A stretch of DNA of 64,000 nt from an uncultured Apibacter sp. (GTDB taxonomy: Bacteria > Bacteroidota > Bacteroidia > Flavobacteriales > Weeksellaceae): assembly GCA_945280365.1 (NCBI GenBank), contig CALYQD010000004.1, forward strand, positions 91,470 through 155,469. Direction: 5' to 3'. The notes under the pieces were generated by a model. That model ran no database searches. It was not told the origin of the DNA and was given only the letters and a program-made list of their open reading frames with translations. Of the stretch, positions 1 through 9,283 are shown piece by piece (within the stretch, counting starts at the first letter, position 1; every line of letters starts with the position of its first letter). The position numbers were made by a program, and so were the translations under genes.

Positions 1-969
1 TATTTTTCTTAAAATATTATTGCATTGTCTCTTGCTTGAAATAGGAAAGACTTTGCCATTTCTTGATAACCCTTTGTACTTTTCCAATATACACTTTTGG
101 ACTTCAAGCAAACGAACATTAGATGGTGTGTTCATCTTCTGTCGTTTACTGTCCGTCAAATGATTTTCTTATTTTATCCGGCGTAAGGTTATTACCATCT
201 ATATAGGACAAATCAGCAAAGACCGAAAAAATAAATTGATCGCGAATTATTTCATGGCTTGCTTTCTTGAACTTTAAATCCATTACTTGCTGCAATTCTT
301 CGTTGTTCAAAAAACTTTTGCCTTTTGGAATATGCTTTGCTTTATAAAAAGAAATAGGATTAGTATGTAGTACTCCTGATATGCAAGCTTTGGACGCAAC
401 ATGTTTAAGTGCTGTCATGTAACAATTAATACCGTTGGTGCTACATTTGCGTTCCGTCCTTAAATATTGTTCGAAATCTTTTATAAATGTGCATTCTAAT
501 TCTTTAAGAAATACATAATTGCGTTTATGACATTTAGTTAAGAATCGGACTAAATATTATATAAGGAAACATAGGCCTTATAAGTTTTCTTCGAACATAT
601 TACTCCAAGTTTTTGTCAAGCTCCTTATTATGAGATTCAAACAGAGGCATTAATGTATGCTTTTTTACATTTAATCCTCAATAAGTATTTTTTATTTTAT
701 CGGCAGTAGCGTAGCCATCTTTCTGCATTGCTTTCTGATAGCAGTTATTAATACCCGTTCTTATTTTATCCAATTTAGCATTAACGGATTGCGCTTTCCT
801 TTAGCTTTGTTTGATTTCATGTCCCCTAAATCCAACGGAACACTTATTTTACAACTGAATTGTGCAATCCCTCATCAATTGATATGCGACACATTACAGG
901 AATGCTTCCATCTGGTTTGGGAGTATTCTTTTTTAAGTAAAATAAAATTTTAAAAAAAGTACTTTTCAT
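1..969 (-). pseudogene. Broken tyrosine recombinase (Bacteroidota integrase), continuing past the left edge
   Basis: Reading the minus strand from 969, the first codons give an N-terminal arm-binding domain of the Bacteroidota integrase type (MKSTFFKILFYLKKN, then PDGSIPVMCRISIDEG). A little further on comes PLDLGDMKSNKAKGK. The longest surviving open segment (418-146) has the core-binding/catalytic boundary pattern FLNNEELQQVMDLKF and FADLSYIDGNNLTPDKI, which matches the usual LTxxEL and GLAYxDxxxL signatures with the catalytic arginine region partly changed. From 145 to 1 the pattern QKMNTPSNVRLLEVQKCILEKY continues the family in another frame. Several frameshifts and stops separate the pieces, so the gene is dead. 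It probably once mobilised the adjoining accessory DNA. The conserved His-Arg-Tyr end lies outside the window. Confidence 0.85.
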
Positions 970-1352
970 TTTTCAAAGTTTTTAATAATACAAAATTTAT
1001 TTACTTCGAGTTATAAGAGGTTATGAAGATATATGCCAAAGGCTGACAATTAAAACATTAGCATCTGATTACACTTTCTAAGCAAGTAATGTTTTGATAA
1101 CTGAATTTTTGCGTAACCTTGCTTTATTTATGAAAATAGACTTATGACAGAGGAAAACGGTATGTGGGTTAAATTGTTGTTAGTCTGCAAATTATAGCCT
1201 TTTTCTTTATCTTGCTGTTTATCCTCTCTTTTCAGTATCGTAAAAGACGCAAATTACAAAGTGGATCTTGTTTATACAACGCAAAACCAAAAAAATGTCG
1301 ACTATACAAAATTTAGAAATTTTCAGAATTTTAATTATTGTTTATACAATAA
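970..1352. other. AT-rich stretch with no recognisable gene
   Basis: No open frame of useful length and no family motif was recognised on either strand. It separates the start of the integrase relic from the hydrolase relic and looks like decayed accessory DNA. I see no tRNA end or direct repeat that would mark an attachment site. Confidence 0.5.
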
Positions 1353-1634
1353 ATCAAATTAGTCTTAGCCAATTGGGCATATGTATATCAATATTCAACA
1401 GGATATGATTTTAAAAATCGTGGAGCGAATGATGGTTGGAACTTTAGAGGGCGGGGCTTATTTGGAAAAAGAATATTAGATTTCAATGGATATAAAAGTA
1501 TTTCAAATAAAGATTTTTACAATAAAGTAGTAACTATATTTAAAAGAAAATTAGATAGTACTTCTCAAAATAGATATGTTTATGTAAACCTTAATAACAT
1601 TTGTAATAAAAATTTCATCAAATACCCAAATTGA
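1353..1634 (+). pseudogene. Relic of a GH19-like (chitinase/lysozyme fold) hydrolase
   Basis: One frame is open for about 93 codons with no start at its head. It contains LANWAYVYQYS, then NRGANDGWNFRGRGL, then FNGYKSISN. This order (an ANxxY segment, a short gap, GDGWxFRGRGLIQLTG, a tyrosine/asparagine segment) is the signature of glycoside hydrolase family 19 domains, which cut chitin or, in phages and T6SS effectors, peptidoglycan. The usual QLTG after RGRGL is replaced by FGKR, and the frame ends at a TGA. I read it as a fragment of a former cell-wall hydrolase, possibly a T6SS effector given the neighbouring cluster. The homology rests on one short motif, so it is tentative. Confidence 0.5.
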
Positions 1635-1689
1635 GAATATAGTGTTTTTTATATTATTAAGCAGAGTAATTTCATATCGCAGTTTTATT

Positions 1690-2393
1690 TTATTTCTGAA
1701 ATAGTAAATTATCAGAAAGAATATTCAAAGATAGCATAAATAGAAAACGCAATATCATTATCAAAGGAATTAGATGATGAAAAAGTTTCTATAGAACGCT
1801 GGAGATATTTGAAAAATTTATCCCAACAAAGACGTTTCAACCAACAATTGCTTATATCGAGGAAAAAATATTTATTTAATGATGATAAAAGCCAGTTTGG
1901 TTAATTAATAATGCTGGATTTATGGAATCTTTGATAATAATCTTTGGTTATACAGAAGATAAAAAATTATTTAATTGGGTAATGGAAAAAACTATGAGAG
2001 AGCTTAGGAGTTTGTTTCTTCAAAAATAATATTTTTGTAAAAAATTACAACGGGAGTGAAGGAATTCTGAGCTATATATGAGAAAACACCAATAATAAAA
2101 AAAGAAAGTATGCTATGCAGTTGTTATATTTAAGTGATAGAGATAATTGGAAAGATTTTAGTGACTCAGAATATACCAAAATATTAGCCTATATGGCGAA
2201 TACCTTTGATCCTTTGACAGAAAAATATGAACAAGTAGGATTTCAAACTTGTGCAAAATAGAGTATTGTAAGAGGTCTGCACTATTCTCTACCTGAAGAA
2301 TAATGGGATAATTAAATTAAAGAATTTAAGAAAGATAATTATTATAATCTATTTCGTTTATAAGAAACTATAAAAATTGCTAAAAAATATTAA
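1690..2393 (+). pseudogene. Broken paralogue of the two secreted proteins that follow
   Basis: Several frames with internal stops carry fragments that align in order with the proteins at 2399 and 3580. The clearest are GSEGILSYI and RKYAMQLLYLSDRDNWKDF followed by YTKILAYMANTFDPLTEKY, which match the REGILKTI, CKYAIDLSNALIDLL and LYKMVAYSANYIDPLYWKY segments of the intact copies. The last 60 bases (NYYNL, then ETIKIAKKY and the stop) are nearly the same as the end of the 2399 gene. So this is the oldest copy of a three-gene tandem family, inactivated by stops and frameshifts. Confidence 0.8.
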
Positions 2394-2398
2394 TTATT

Positions 2399-3574
2399 AT
2401 GAAATTAAAACTATCAGTACTATTTATCTTTACTTATTTTCTTATGCTTCATGCGCAAAGTAGAAAAGATGTTAATATAGATTTAGAGAAAATTGCTCAA
2501 TATATAAAACTACAAGAAAGAAATTCAGAAGAAATAATAATAATACCTGAAGAGGAATTTATACCTACAGAAGAATATATGCTTCTGCAGCAATCTCTAA
2601 TAGAAAAATCATTAGAGAAAAGCGGGTATAAAGTACCAGAATATTCTATATTTAGAGAAAGGATAAAACATGTTTTTGGAATTGATTTGGATAAAAGTAA
2701 AGAAAAAGTAGTTACCTTGTATGGAGATGCCCCCGTTAATGGTAGAGAAAAAGCATATGATGATGATGAAATAAAAAATCTGCTTCCATTTGCCAAATTG
2801 GGATTCAATCAATATAAATATGAGTATTTTGGTTATCCATACATATGGAATATGTTTATAAATAAAGAAAAAAAAATATTAAATTATTATATAAAAAATT
2901 TAGGAAGTCTAATTAAAATTTATAATAAAAAAAATAAGAAATATAAAATTAAAAAAGACTTATTATTACTACACTTAAATAAATATATAGTGTATAATGA
3001 TAAAGCTAGCTTAGATTATTTATTATCTGAAGTGCCAGCTTTAACAAGATCATTAGTATCAAATTTTAATTATGATAAAGAAGATAAAATTAATGAAAGT
3101 GTAATGGATAATTTATACACTACTAATGCAGATGATCAACCTATGAGAGAGTCAGAATTGAGGGAATTGATTTTTGTAAAGAAAATTCAAACCGATCCAG
3201 ACCGGCTATATATAAGAGAGGGGATATTAAAAACTATTGAAAATATAACTAATGAAAATAATTGTAAGTATGCTATAGATTTAAGTAATGCATTAATAGA
3301 TTTATTAGATAGAAAGCGAGAAGGAGAAGATATAGGTTGGACGAATGAAGAATTGTATAAAATGGTAGCTTATTCTGCTAATTATATAGATCCATTGTAT
3401 TGGAAGTATCATAATTTAGAAACAGTAGAATGGGGGGACGGTAATATATTAGGAGCTTATGATTCTTTATTATCTAAAGAAGAAGGGGAAGCTATGTTAA
3501 AACAATTTGAGCAAAATAATTATTATAATTTACCTTATTTAAAAGAAGCTATAAAAATTACTAAAAAGTACTAA
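2399..3574 (+). CDS. Secreted protein of unknown function, tandem family copy 1 (immunity candidate)
   Basis: A 391-residue protein with a clear signal peptide (MKLKLSVLFIFTYFLMLHA, cleavage expected after residue 19), so it is exported to the periplasm or surface. There is no lipobox cysteine. The rest is lysine- and glutamate-rich and mostly helical in appearance; I recognise no domain. It is followed 5 bases later by a paralogue (3580-4809), and a broken third copy lies directly upstream. Both intact copies begin with almost identical DNA, so the array arose by tandem duplication. A relic of a GH19-like hydrolase lies upstream and a T6SS downstream. Tandem arrays of exported proteins beside a cell-wall-hydrolase gene are typical of periplasmic immunity proteins, which is my inference; no direct family match supports it. 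Confidence 0.75.
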   Translation: MKLKLSVLFIFTYFLMLHAQSRKDVNIDLEKIAQYIKLQERNSEEIIIIPEEEFIPTEEYMLLQQSLIEKSLEKSGYKVPEYSIFRERIKHVFGIDLDKSKEKVVTLYGDAPVNGREKAYDDDEIKNLLPFAKLGFNQYKYEYFGYPYIWNMFINKEKKILNYYIKNLGSLIKIYNKKNKKYKIKKDLLLLHLNKYIVYNDKASLDYLLSEVPALTRSLVSNFNYDKEDKINESVMDNLYTTNADDQPMRESELRELIFVKKIQTDPDRLYIREGILKTIENITNENNCKYAIDLSNALIDLLDRKREGEDIGWTNEELYKMVAYSANYIDPLYWKYHNLETVEWGDGNILGAYDSLLSKEEGEAMLKQFEQNNYYNLPYLKEAIKITKKY

Positions 3575-3579
3575 TTATT

Positions 3580-4809
3580 ATGAAATTAAAACTATCTATA
3601 CTATTTATCTTTACTTATTTTCTTATGTTTCATGCACAAAGTAGAAAAGATGTTAATATAGACCAAAATATAGAAAAACTAAAAAGAATTTCAGAAGGAG
3701 GAATAATAGTTCAACCTACAGAAGAAGATATGCTTCTGCAACAATCTTTAATAGAAAAATCATTAAAGAATAGTGGGTATAAAATACCAGAATATTCTAT
3801 ATTTAGAGAAAGGATAAAAGATGTTTTTGGAATTGATTTGGATAAAAGCAAAGGAAAAGTAGTTACCTTGTATGGAGAAATCCCTGTTTATGATAGAGAA
3901 AAAGCATATGATGATGATGAAATAAAGTATAATATACTTCCAAAGATTAGTCATTTCACAACACTTAATGTATATAAATATACCTTGTGGGAAGAACATC
4001 CGTTTAAATGGAATATGTTTATAAATAAAGAAAAAAAAATATTAAATAATTATTTATTCAGTGAGAGTATAGGAAGTCTAATTAAAATTTATAATATAAA
4101 AAATAAGAAATATAAAATAAAAAAGGACTTATTCTTACTACACTTAAATAAATATATAATGTATAATGATAAAGCTAGTTTAGATTATTTATTATCTAAA
4201 CAAGCAGTTTTAGTAAGGTCATTAGTATCAAACTTTAATTATGATAAAGAAGATAAAATTAATGAAAGTGTAATGGATGATTTATACACTACTTATGCAG
4301 ATGATCAACCTATAAGAGAATCAAAATTGAGAGAATTGATTTTTGTAAAGAAAATTCAAATCGACCAAAGCTGGTTATATAGAAGAAAAGGTATATTGAG
4401 AGAATTGATTTTTGTAAAGAAAATTCTAACCGATCAAGACAGGTTATATATAAGAGAAGGAATATTAAAAACTATTGAAAAAATAACTAATGAAAATAAT
4501 TGTAAATATGCTATAGAGTTAAGTAATGCATTAATAGATTTAATAGATAGAAAGCGAGAAGGAGAAGATATAGTCTGGACGAATGAAGAATTGTATAAAA
4601 TGGTAGCTTATACAGTGAATTATATAGACCCGTTATATTGGAAGTATCATAATTTAGAAACAGTAGAATGGAGGAATGGCAATATATTAGGAGCTTATGA
4701 TTCTTTATTATCTAATGAAGAAGGGGAAGTTATGTTAAAACAATTTGAGCAAAATAATTATTATAATTTACCTCATTTAAAAAGGTTAGTAAAAGAAATA
4801 ATAAATTGA
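3580..4809 (+). CDS. Secreted protein of unknown function, tandem family copy 2 (immunity candidate)
   Basis: A 409-residue paralogue of the preceding gene, with the same signal peptide (MKLKLSILFIFTYFLMFHA) and long conserved blocks, for example YNDKASLDYLL, NFNYDKEDKINESVMD and LDPLYWKYHNLE-like text near the C terminus. The two copies diverge most between residues about 100 and 150 (for example YKYTLWEEHPFKWNM against YEYFGYPYIWNM), a pattern expected if that part sets specificity. It carries an extra 23-residue internal repeat not present in copy 1. No known domain was recognised. Probably co-transcribed with copy 1. Confidence 0.75.
   Translation: MKLKLSILFIFTYFLMFHAQSRKDVNIDQNIEKLKRISEGGIIVQPTEEDMLLQQSLIEKSLKNSGYKIPEYSIFRERIKDVFGIDLDKSKGKVVTLYGEIPVYDREKAYDDDEIKYNILPKISHFTTLNVYKYTLWEEHPFKWNMFINKEKKILNNYLFSESIGSLIKIYNIKNKKYKIKKDLFLLHLNKYIMYNDKASLDYLLSKQAVLVRSLVSNFNYDKEDKINESVMDDLYTTYADDQPIRESKLRELIFVKKIQIDQSWLYRRKGILRELIFVKKILTDQDRLYIREGILKTIEKITNENNCKYAIELSNALIDLIDRKREGEDIVWTNEELYKMVAYTVNYIDPLYWKYHNLETVEWRNGNILGAYDSLLSNEEGEVMLKQFEQNNYYNLPHLKRLVKEIIN
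4327..4464 (+). repeat. Two-unit 69-base tandem repeat inside the copy-2 gene
   Basis: Units run from 4327 to 4395 and from 4396 to 4464. Each encodes a version of LRELIFVKKI followed by a WLYRRKGI or RLYIREGI segment. The repeat keeps the frame and adds 23 residues relative to copy 1, which has a single unit. The units differ at several bases, so the duplication is not brand new. Confidence 0.85.
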
Positions 4810-5683
4810 TAGAATAAAAATATCATTTCTATCATTATAGTGGAAAGAGGTAATAGTAAGAAGACAGGGAAATATCCAAGATGTAACAAATGTAACAATG
4901 AAAGAGCTTACTGACTTATCCCTGAATGTAAATAAGCAATTAATGTAGTAAAGTAGATCCTTTGTAAATGAGTATAGAAATAAATACTTGCAGGAGAAAA
5001 GCTTATTTTTTGTTCAAATAAAATTAGAAATAGGTTTTAGCTCTTTTACAGAAAGCTTAAATTACAGTTATAATAACTTAATGAGTAGTGATTTCAAATA
5101 TTATAAGGGGTAATACATAAAGATGTAAGGAAGATACTCAAAATCCGAAGGCTACTGGAAATAATAATGTTTAGAATGGGTGAATGAAAAAAAGAATGGA
5201 GCAAATGATGACTATAGTTTAACTATTATTTCTTTTAATTATATGATATATGAATTAGAAATCATATAAAATGATTAAAACCATATAATGCTTCTCTTAA
5301 AATAGAAATAATCTCTCTTTTTTCAAGTATTTGACATTATAATATATGCTGTATGTATTGCTAAAAAATAATCTCAAAAGCAATCCTTTAAATAAAATTT
5401 TATATTAGTCATGTAATTCATTTACCATGTGTAAATTTTTGGTGCATAACGGTTTGCATTTTCTTTAGTCGAATTGAGAAGAAAAGATAAATATATCACC
5501 TAATTTATAGGATAAAATAACTAAAATAATTTTTATTGGATTTAATTATCTTTATTTATTAATTTTTAAAATAAAGATAATAAAAATATATATTTATATA
5601 TTATAAAAATATATATAATGTATTTCTTGTATAAAAAAAAATACCTAAGTTAGCAGGTAAAAATATTTCAAATACATTCTAAA
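4810..5683. other. Decayed AT-rich stretch, possible further relic of the secreted family
   Basis: No intact gene is visible across about 870 bases. A short open segment near 5175-5270 on the plus strand reads LEWVNEKKNG then SLTIISFNYMIYEL, which loosely resembles the WTNEELYKMVAYSANYI part of the upstream family, but the match is weak. The last 200 bases before 5684 are almost pure A/T and probably hold the promoter of the T6SS genes. Confidence 0.45.
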
Positions 5684-6772
5684 ATGAATCGTAGGTTAAA
5701 GAATTCGATCAATAAGTTTTATAAGAAAATAGATTTTAGAATACTATATATATTCATTATATTTATTTTGATTGGCTTATTTATCTTATTCTATAAATAT
5801 TCTCGGTTTGTTAGTTGTGAGCAAATAGATTTTGCTATTGAAGCTGAAAGGAAGCAAGTAGGAGAAATAATCGGTTTTAAAGATTTAACTCCTGGAGCTA
5901 AAAGTTGGTTATGGGATTTTGGGGACAATTCCCCTAAAAAATATGAACAGCATCCTTTGCATAGATATTCAAAATCAGGAATGTATATAGTGACATTAAA
6001 AGTAAATGGATCTTGTATTTTGCAAAAAACAATAGAAATAAAAAATATGGGCAAAATCATAGATTCCAGGAAAGTTCCTCAAATAATTTCTCCTACTGTA
6101 GTAACTGTAGGTCAACCATTTAATGTCTATTGTAAATATAGCGGAGAAGCCTTTTCTTGGGAATGGAGTTTTGGAGAATCTGGTCAAATGGATGATACTT
6201 CAGAATACCCTATATATAATTATAGTGAACCTGGAAAAAAAAGATTGACTCTAGTAATAAATGGAGATATAGCTCATATTGCCAGCAAAGATATTTACGT
6301 AAAACCTAGAGTATTAAATGAAGTAAAGGAAACACCAATACTAGGTTTTATACCTGATAAAAATGATGAAGATTTTGAACCTAAACATAATATTTTACCG
6401 GAAAATCCATGGGTACCTGTTTTAAAGAATATCTCGGGAGTTCCTGAAGAAACTCCTTTAGAAAAAGAAAAAAATAAAATCATTGAGGATCAAGCACCTT
6501 CAATATCTGAAAATCAATTTAAAGAATTATTATTAGAAGTTGCGAAGCAGGGTAAGACAAAGGAAGATTTTAGTAAATATATCAATAACTATGATTTTTC
6601 TGTAATAAAAAATGATAAGACCATCATAACCTTTTCTGAATTATGTGAAAAAATTGAAAATAAAAAAATAAAGATAAAATCATTACGTATTGATAGAAAC
6701 AATAATAATTACATAACAAATATTAATATTAAATATAAAATAAAAAAAGGGCCTTTTTGGATTTATGACTAA
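5684..6772 (+). CDS. PKD-domain membrane protein of the T6SS (TssP-like)
   Basis: A 362-residue protein with a short cytoplasmic N terminus, one membrane segment (about residues 19-37, LYIFIIFILIGLFILFY) and a long periplasmic part. Two PKD-type beta-sandwich domains follow: residues about 44-125 with the WDFGDNSP turn and HRYSKSGMYIVTL strand, and about 128-210 with the WSFGESG turn and YNYSEPGKKRLTL strand. A proline/glutamate-rich linker and a lysine-rich C-terminal domain (about 285-360) complete it. It stands just upstream of tssH. Bacteroidota T6SS clusters carry extra membrane proteins (TssN to TssR) in place of the usual TssJLM complex. A PKD-bearing single-span protein fits the TssP slot, but I am not certain of that assignment. 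Confidence 0.7.
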   Translation: MNRRLKNSINKFYKKIDFRILYIFIIFILIGLFILFYKYSRFVSCEQIDFAIEAERKQVGEIIGFKDLTPGAKSWLWDFGDNSPKKYEQHPLHRYSKSGMYIVTLKVNGSCILQKTIEIKNMGKIIDSRKVPQIISPTVVTVGQPFNVYCKYSGEAFSWEWSFGESGQMDDTSEYPIYNYSEPGKKRLTLVINGDIAHIASKDIYVKPRVLNEVKETPILGFIPDKNDEDFEPKHNILPENPWVPVLKNISGVPEETPLEKEKNKIIEDQAPSISENQFKELLLEVAKQGKTKEDFSKYINNYDFSVIKNDKTIITFSELCEKIENKKIKIKSLRIDRNNNNYITNINIKYKIKKGPFWIYD

Positions 6773-6822
6773 ATATTGATAAAAACCTTTTAATAAAAAA
6801 CACATTATATAATTATTTATAT

Positions 6823-9258
6823 ATGGAAGAAATTTTTGCTGAAGAAATATATACGGCTTTAGATATAGCTAAAAAATATTCAATAGAAAAAAAGAATGCA
6901 CAATTTGGTGCTCCCCATCTTCTAAAGGCAATACTTCATAGAGATTTATCTCTACTAAAGGAATTGGAAGCTATGAAAAAAGATGTATTTTTTATAGAAG
7001 AATGGGCTGAAGTACGAATTGATGATTTTCCAAAAGCAAGTAAAAACGTACGTCCTGAAGCAGATGAAAGTATTGATAGAATAATAAAAGAAGCGGATGA
7101 AATACGAAATATTTTAGGGAGAGAAGAAATCGATCTTTATTGCATAATGGTTGCAATAGCAACTCCAGGAGTAGGTTTTAGCTTTGATCAAATGAAAAGT
7201 TTTCCCATTATCAGAGATGAATTATTAATTGATGTTAATAAAGAGATAAATTCTGGAAATATAAAAGATGATCATGTTCATACCAACATAAAATATTTAT
7301 ACAAATACTGTAAAGATCTCTTAATAAAAGCCCAAAAACAACCTAAGCATATTGTAGCTAGAGAAAAAGAGATTAAAGAAATTGTAGAAATTATATGTCG
7401 TTTTTCTAAACCGAATGTCCTTCTACAAGGTTATCCGGGAGTTGGGAAATCTGTTTTAATTGAAGGATTTGTAAATTTAATAGTGCAAAAACAGGTTCCG
7501 GATGAATTATTAAAAACAAAAATTTACGAATTGGACTTAGGCTCCTTAATAGCAGGTGCTTCGTATAAAGGAGAAATAGAAGATCGTTTAAAAAAGATAT
7601 TACAAGAACTTAAAACTTATCCACAATCTATACTCGTCATAGACGGAATACATGTTCTATTAGATAAAAATAGTGATAATTCAGGTGTTTCCAGTATTTT
7701 AAAAAGTGAAATATCAAGCAATAATGGTCTTACTCTTATTGTTACTACTACTGTTGATGAATATACAAAAAAAATTGAAAAAGATGAAGGACTATCAGGA
7801 ATGTTTGAGGTTATTAAGGTTGAAGAGCCTAATGAAGAGCAGACCTTTAGAATAATAAAATCGGCCTTGCCTTCTTACTTAGTTCATCATTCTATAAAAG
7901 TAACTGATGAATCGATAACAGAATCTATAAGGCTATCACAAAGATATTTAAAGGAAAAGAGTTTACCGGAATCAGCATTAAATCTATTGGATAGAACTAT
8001 GTCTGTCATTAAAACTGCAGGTGTATCCTTTCTAAAAGAAAAAGATGCCCTTGAGAAAAAGTTGAATGAAATAGGAGAAAGCAATGGTAAAAAGAAACTT
8101 GAATTAAAATGGTTCTATGAAGATTTAAAAAAGAAAGCATTGTATTTGATAAGTCAGAAAGAAACTTTACAAGATGATATTGAATTATTATCAGAAGAAT
8201 CTTTATACGAATATTTAAAATCTTTACTTCATCAAATAACTCAAGTGGCTCAATCAAAGAAAGAGCATATAGATCCTATAGATTTAGCAGCAGTTGTAGC
8301 ACAAAAAACCGGTATTCCCTTAGGAAAGTTACATTCCGATGAAAAGGATAGGCTTCAAAACATGGAAGACATACTAAAAAAAAGGGTGGTGGGACAAGAT
8401 TATGCTATTAAGGTAATCACTGAAGCTGTATTGGAATCTCGTTCTGGGTTAAGTAAGGCTGGTCAACCTATAGGTTCATTCTTTTTTCTAGGGCCTACAG
8501 GAACAGGGAAAACAGAATTAGCTAAATCTTTAGCCGATTTTTTATTTCAAGATGAACAAGCAATAATTCGATTTGACATGTCTGAATTTAAAGAAGAACA
8601 TTCAGCTGCCTTATTGTATGGTGCTCCTCCGGGCTACGTAGGTTATGAAGAAGGAGGGCTATTAGTTAATAAGATTAGACAAAAACCATACTCTATCGTG
8701 CTTTTTGATGAAATAGAAAAAGCACATACATCTGTATTTGATGTTTTTTTACAAATTATGGATGAAGGAAAGCTTCATGATAGACTAGGTAAAGAAGGTG
8801 ATTTCTCTAATGCTCTAATATTATTTACTTCTAATATAGGTTCTCAATTTATAGTAGAATCGGTTAATAACGGAAAAGGATTACCCTCGTCCAATCAATT
8901 GATGGAAATAATGACAAGAAATTTTAGACCGGAGTTTTTGGGACGTCTTACAGAAATTATTCCTTTCAGTCCGATAAGTAAAGAGAATGCTATGGGCATA
9001 TTTGAAATTCATTTGAAAAAAGAATTATTAGACTTAGTTAAAGATTTAAACATAAGTTTGAGCTTATCACAAAGCGCCAAATCTTTTTTAGTAGATAATG
9101 GATTTAACGCAACTTATGGAGCAAGACCATTAAAAGGTATTATTCGTTCCTCATTAAGAAGGCCTATGGCAAAGAAAATAATTTCTGGAGAAATAAAAGA
9201 GGGAAACAATGTCGAAATAGATATCCAGGATGATAATTTACGGTGGATTATAAATTAA
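6823..9258 (+). CDS. tssH: TssH (ClpV-type) AAA+ ATPase of the T6SS
   Basis: An 811-residue Clp/Hsp100 protein that would disassemble contracted TssB-TssC sheath. The order is a Clp N domain (1-150), first AAA+ domain with Walker A GYPGVGKS (about 203-210), a short middle domain (about 400-480), and second AAA+ domain with Walker A GPTGTGKT (about 557-564), pore loop GYVGYEEGG, Walker B LFDEIEKAH (about 627) and arginine finger in EFLGRL. Sensor residues (TSNIG, GARPLKG) are present. The first domain is odd: its Walker B reads VIDGIH where the family has IDEIH, and the usual ERRF arginine fingers read LSGMF. Those residues are needed for hydrolysis, so domain 1 probably binds but does not split ATP. 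The gene lies directly before tssB and tssC, whose sheath it serves. Confidence 0.93.
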   Translation: MEEIFAEEIYTALDIAKKYSIEKKNAQFGAPHLLKAILHRDLSLLKELEAMKKDVFFIEEWAEVRIDDFPKASKNVRPEADESIDRIIKEADEIRNILGREEIDLYCIMVAIATPGVGFSFDQMKSFPIIRDELLIDVNKEINSGNIKDDHVHTNIKYLYKYCKDLLIKAQKQPKHIVAREKEIKEIVEIICRFSKPNVLLQGYPGVGKSVLIEGFVNLIVQKQVPDELLKTKIYELDLGSLIAGASYKGEIEDRLKKILQELKTYPQSILVIDGIHVLLDKNSDNSGVSSILKSEISSNNGLTLIVTTTVDEYTKKIEKDEGLSGMFEVIKVEEPNEEQTFRIIKSALPSYLVHHSIKVTDESITESIRLSQRYLKEKSLPESALNLLDRTMSVIKTAGVSFLKEKDALEKKLNEIGESNGKKKLELKWFYEDLKKKALYLISQKETLQDDIELLSEESLYEYLKSLLHQITQVAQSKKEHIDPIDLAAVVAQKTGIPLGKLHSDEKDRLQNMEDILKKRVVGQDYAIKVITEAVLESRSGLSKAGQPIGSFFFLGPTGTGKTELAKSLADFLFQDEQAIIRFDMSEFKEEHSAALLYGAPPGYVGYEEGGLLVNKIRQKPYSIVLFDEIEKAHTSVFDVFLQIMDEGKLHDRLGKEGDFSNALILFTSNIGSQFIVESVNNGKGLPSSNQLMEIMTRNFRPEFLGRLTEIIPFSPISKENAMGIFEIHLKKELLDLVKDLNISLSLSQSAKSFLVDNGFNATYGARPLKGIIRSSLRRPMAKKIISGEIKEGNNVEIDIQDDNLRWIIN

Positions 9259-9283
9259 AAACAATAATTAAAAAAACTTAGAT

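Noticed and set aside
970..1352. Possible tRNA or attachment site beside the integrase relic
   Set aside because: No cloverleaf arms or CCA end could be drawn and no direct repeat was found by eye, so nothing supports an att site here.
2497..2808. Minus-strand open frame of about 100 residues
   Set aside because: Lies fully inside the plus-strand secreted-protein gene and reads as its antisense shadow, with no start signal or family motif.
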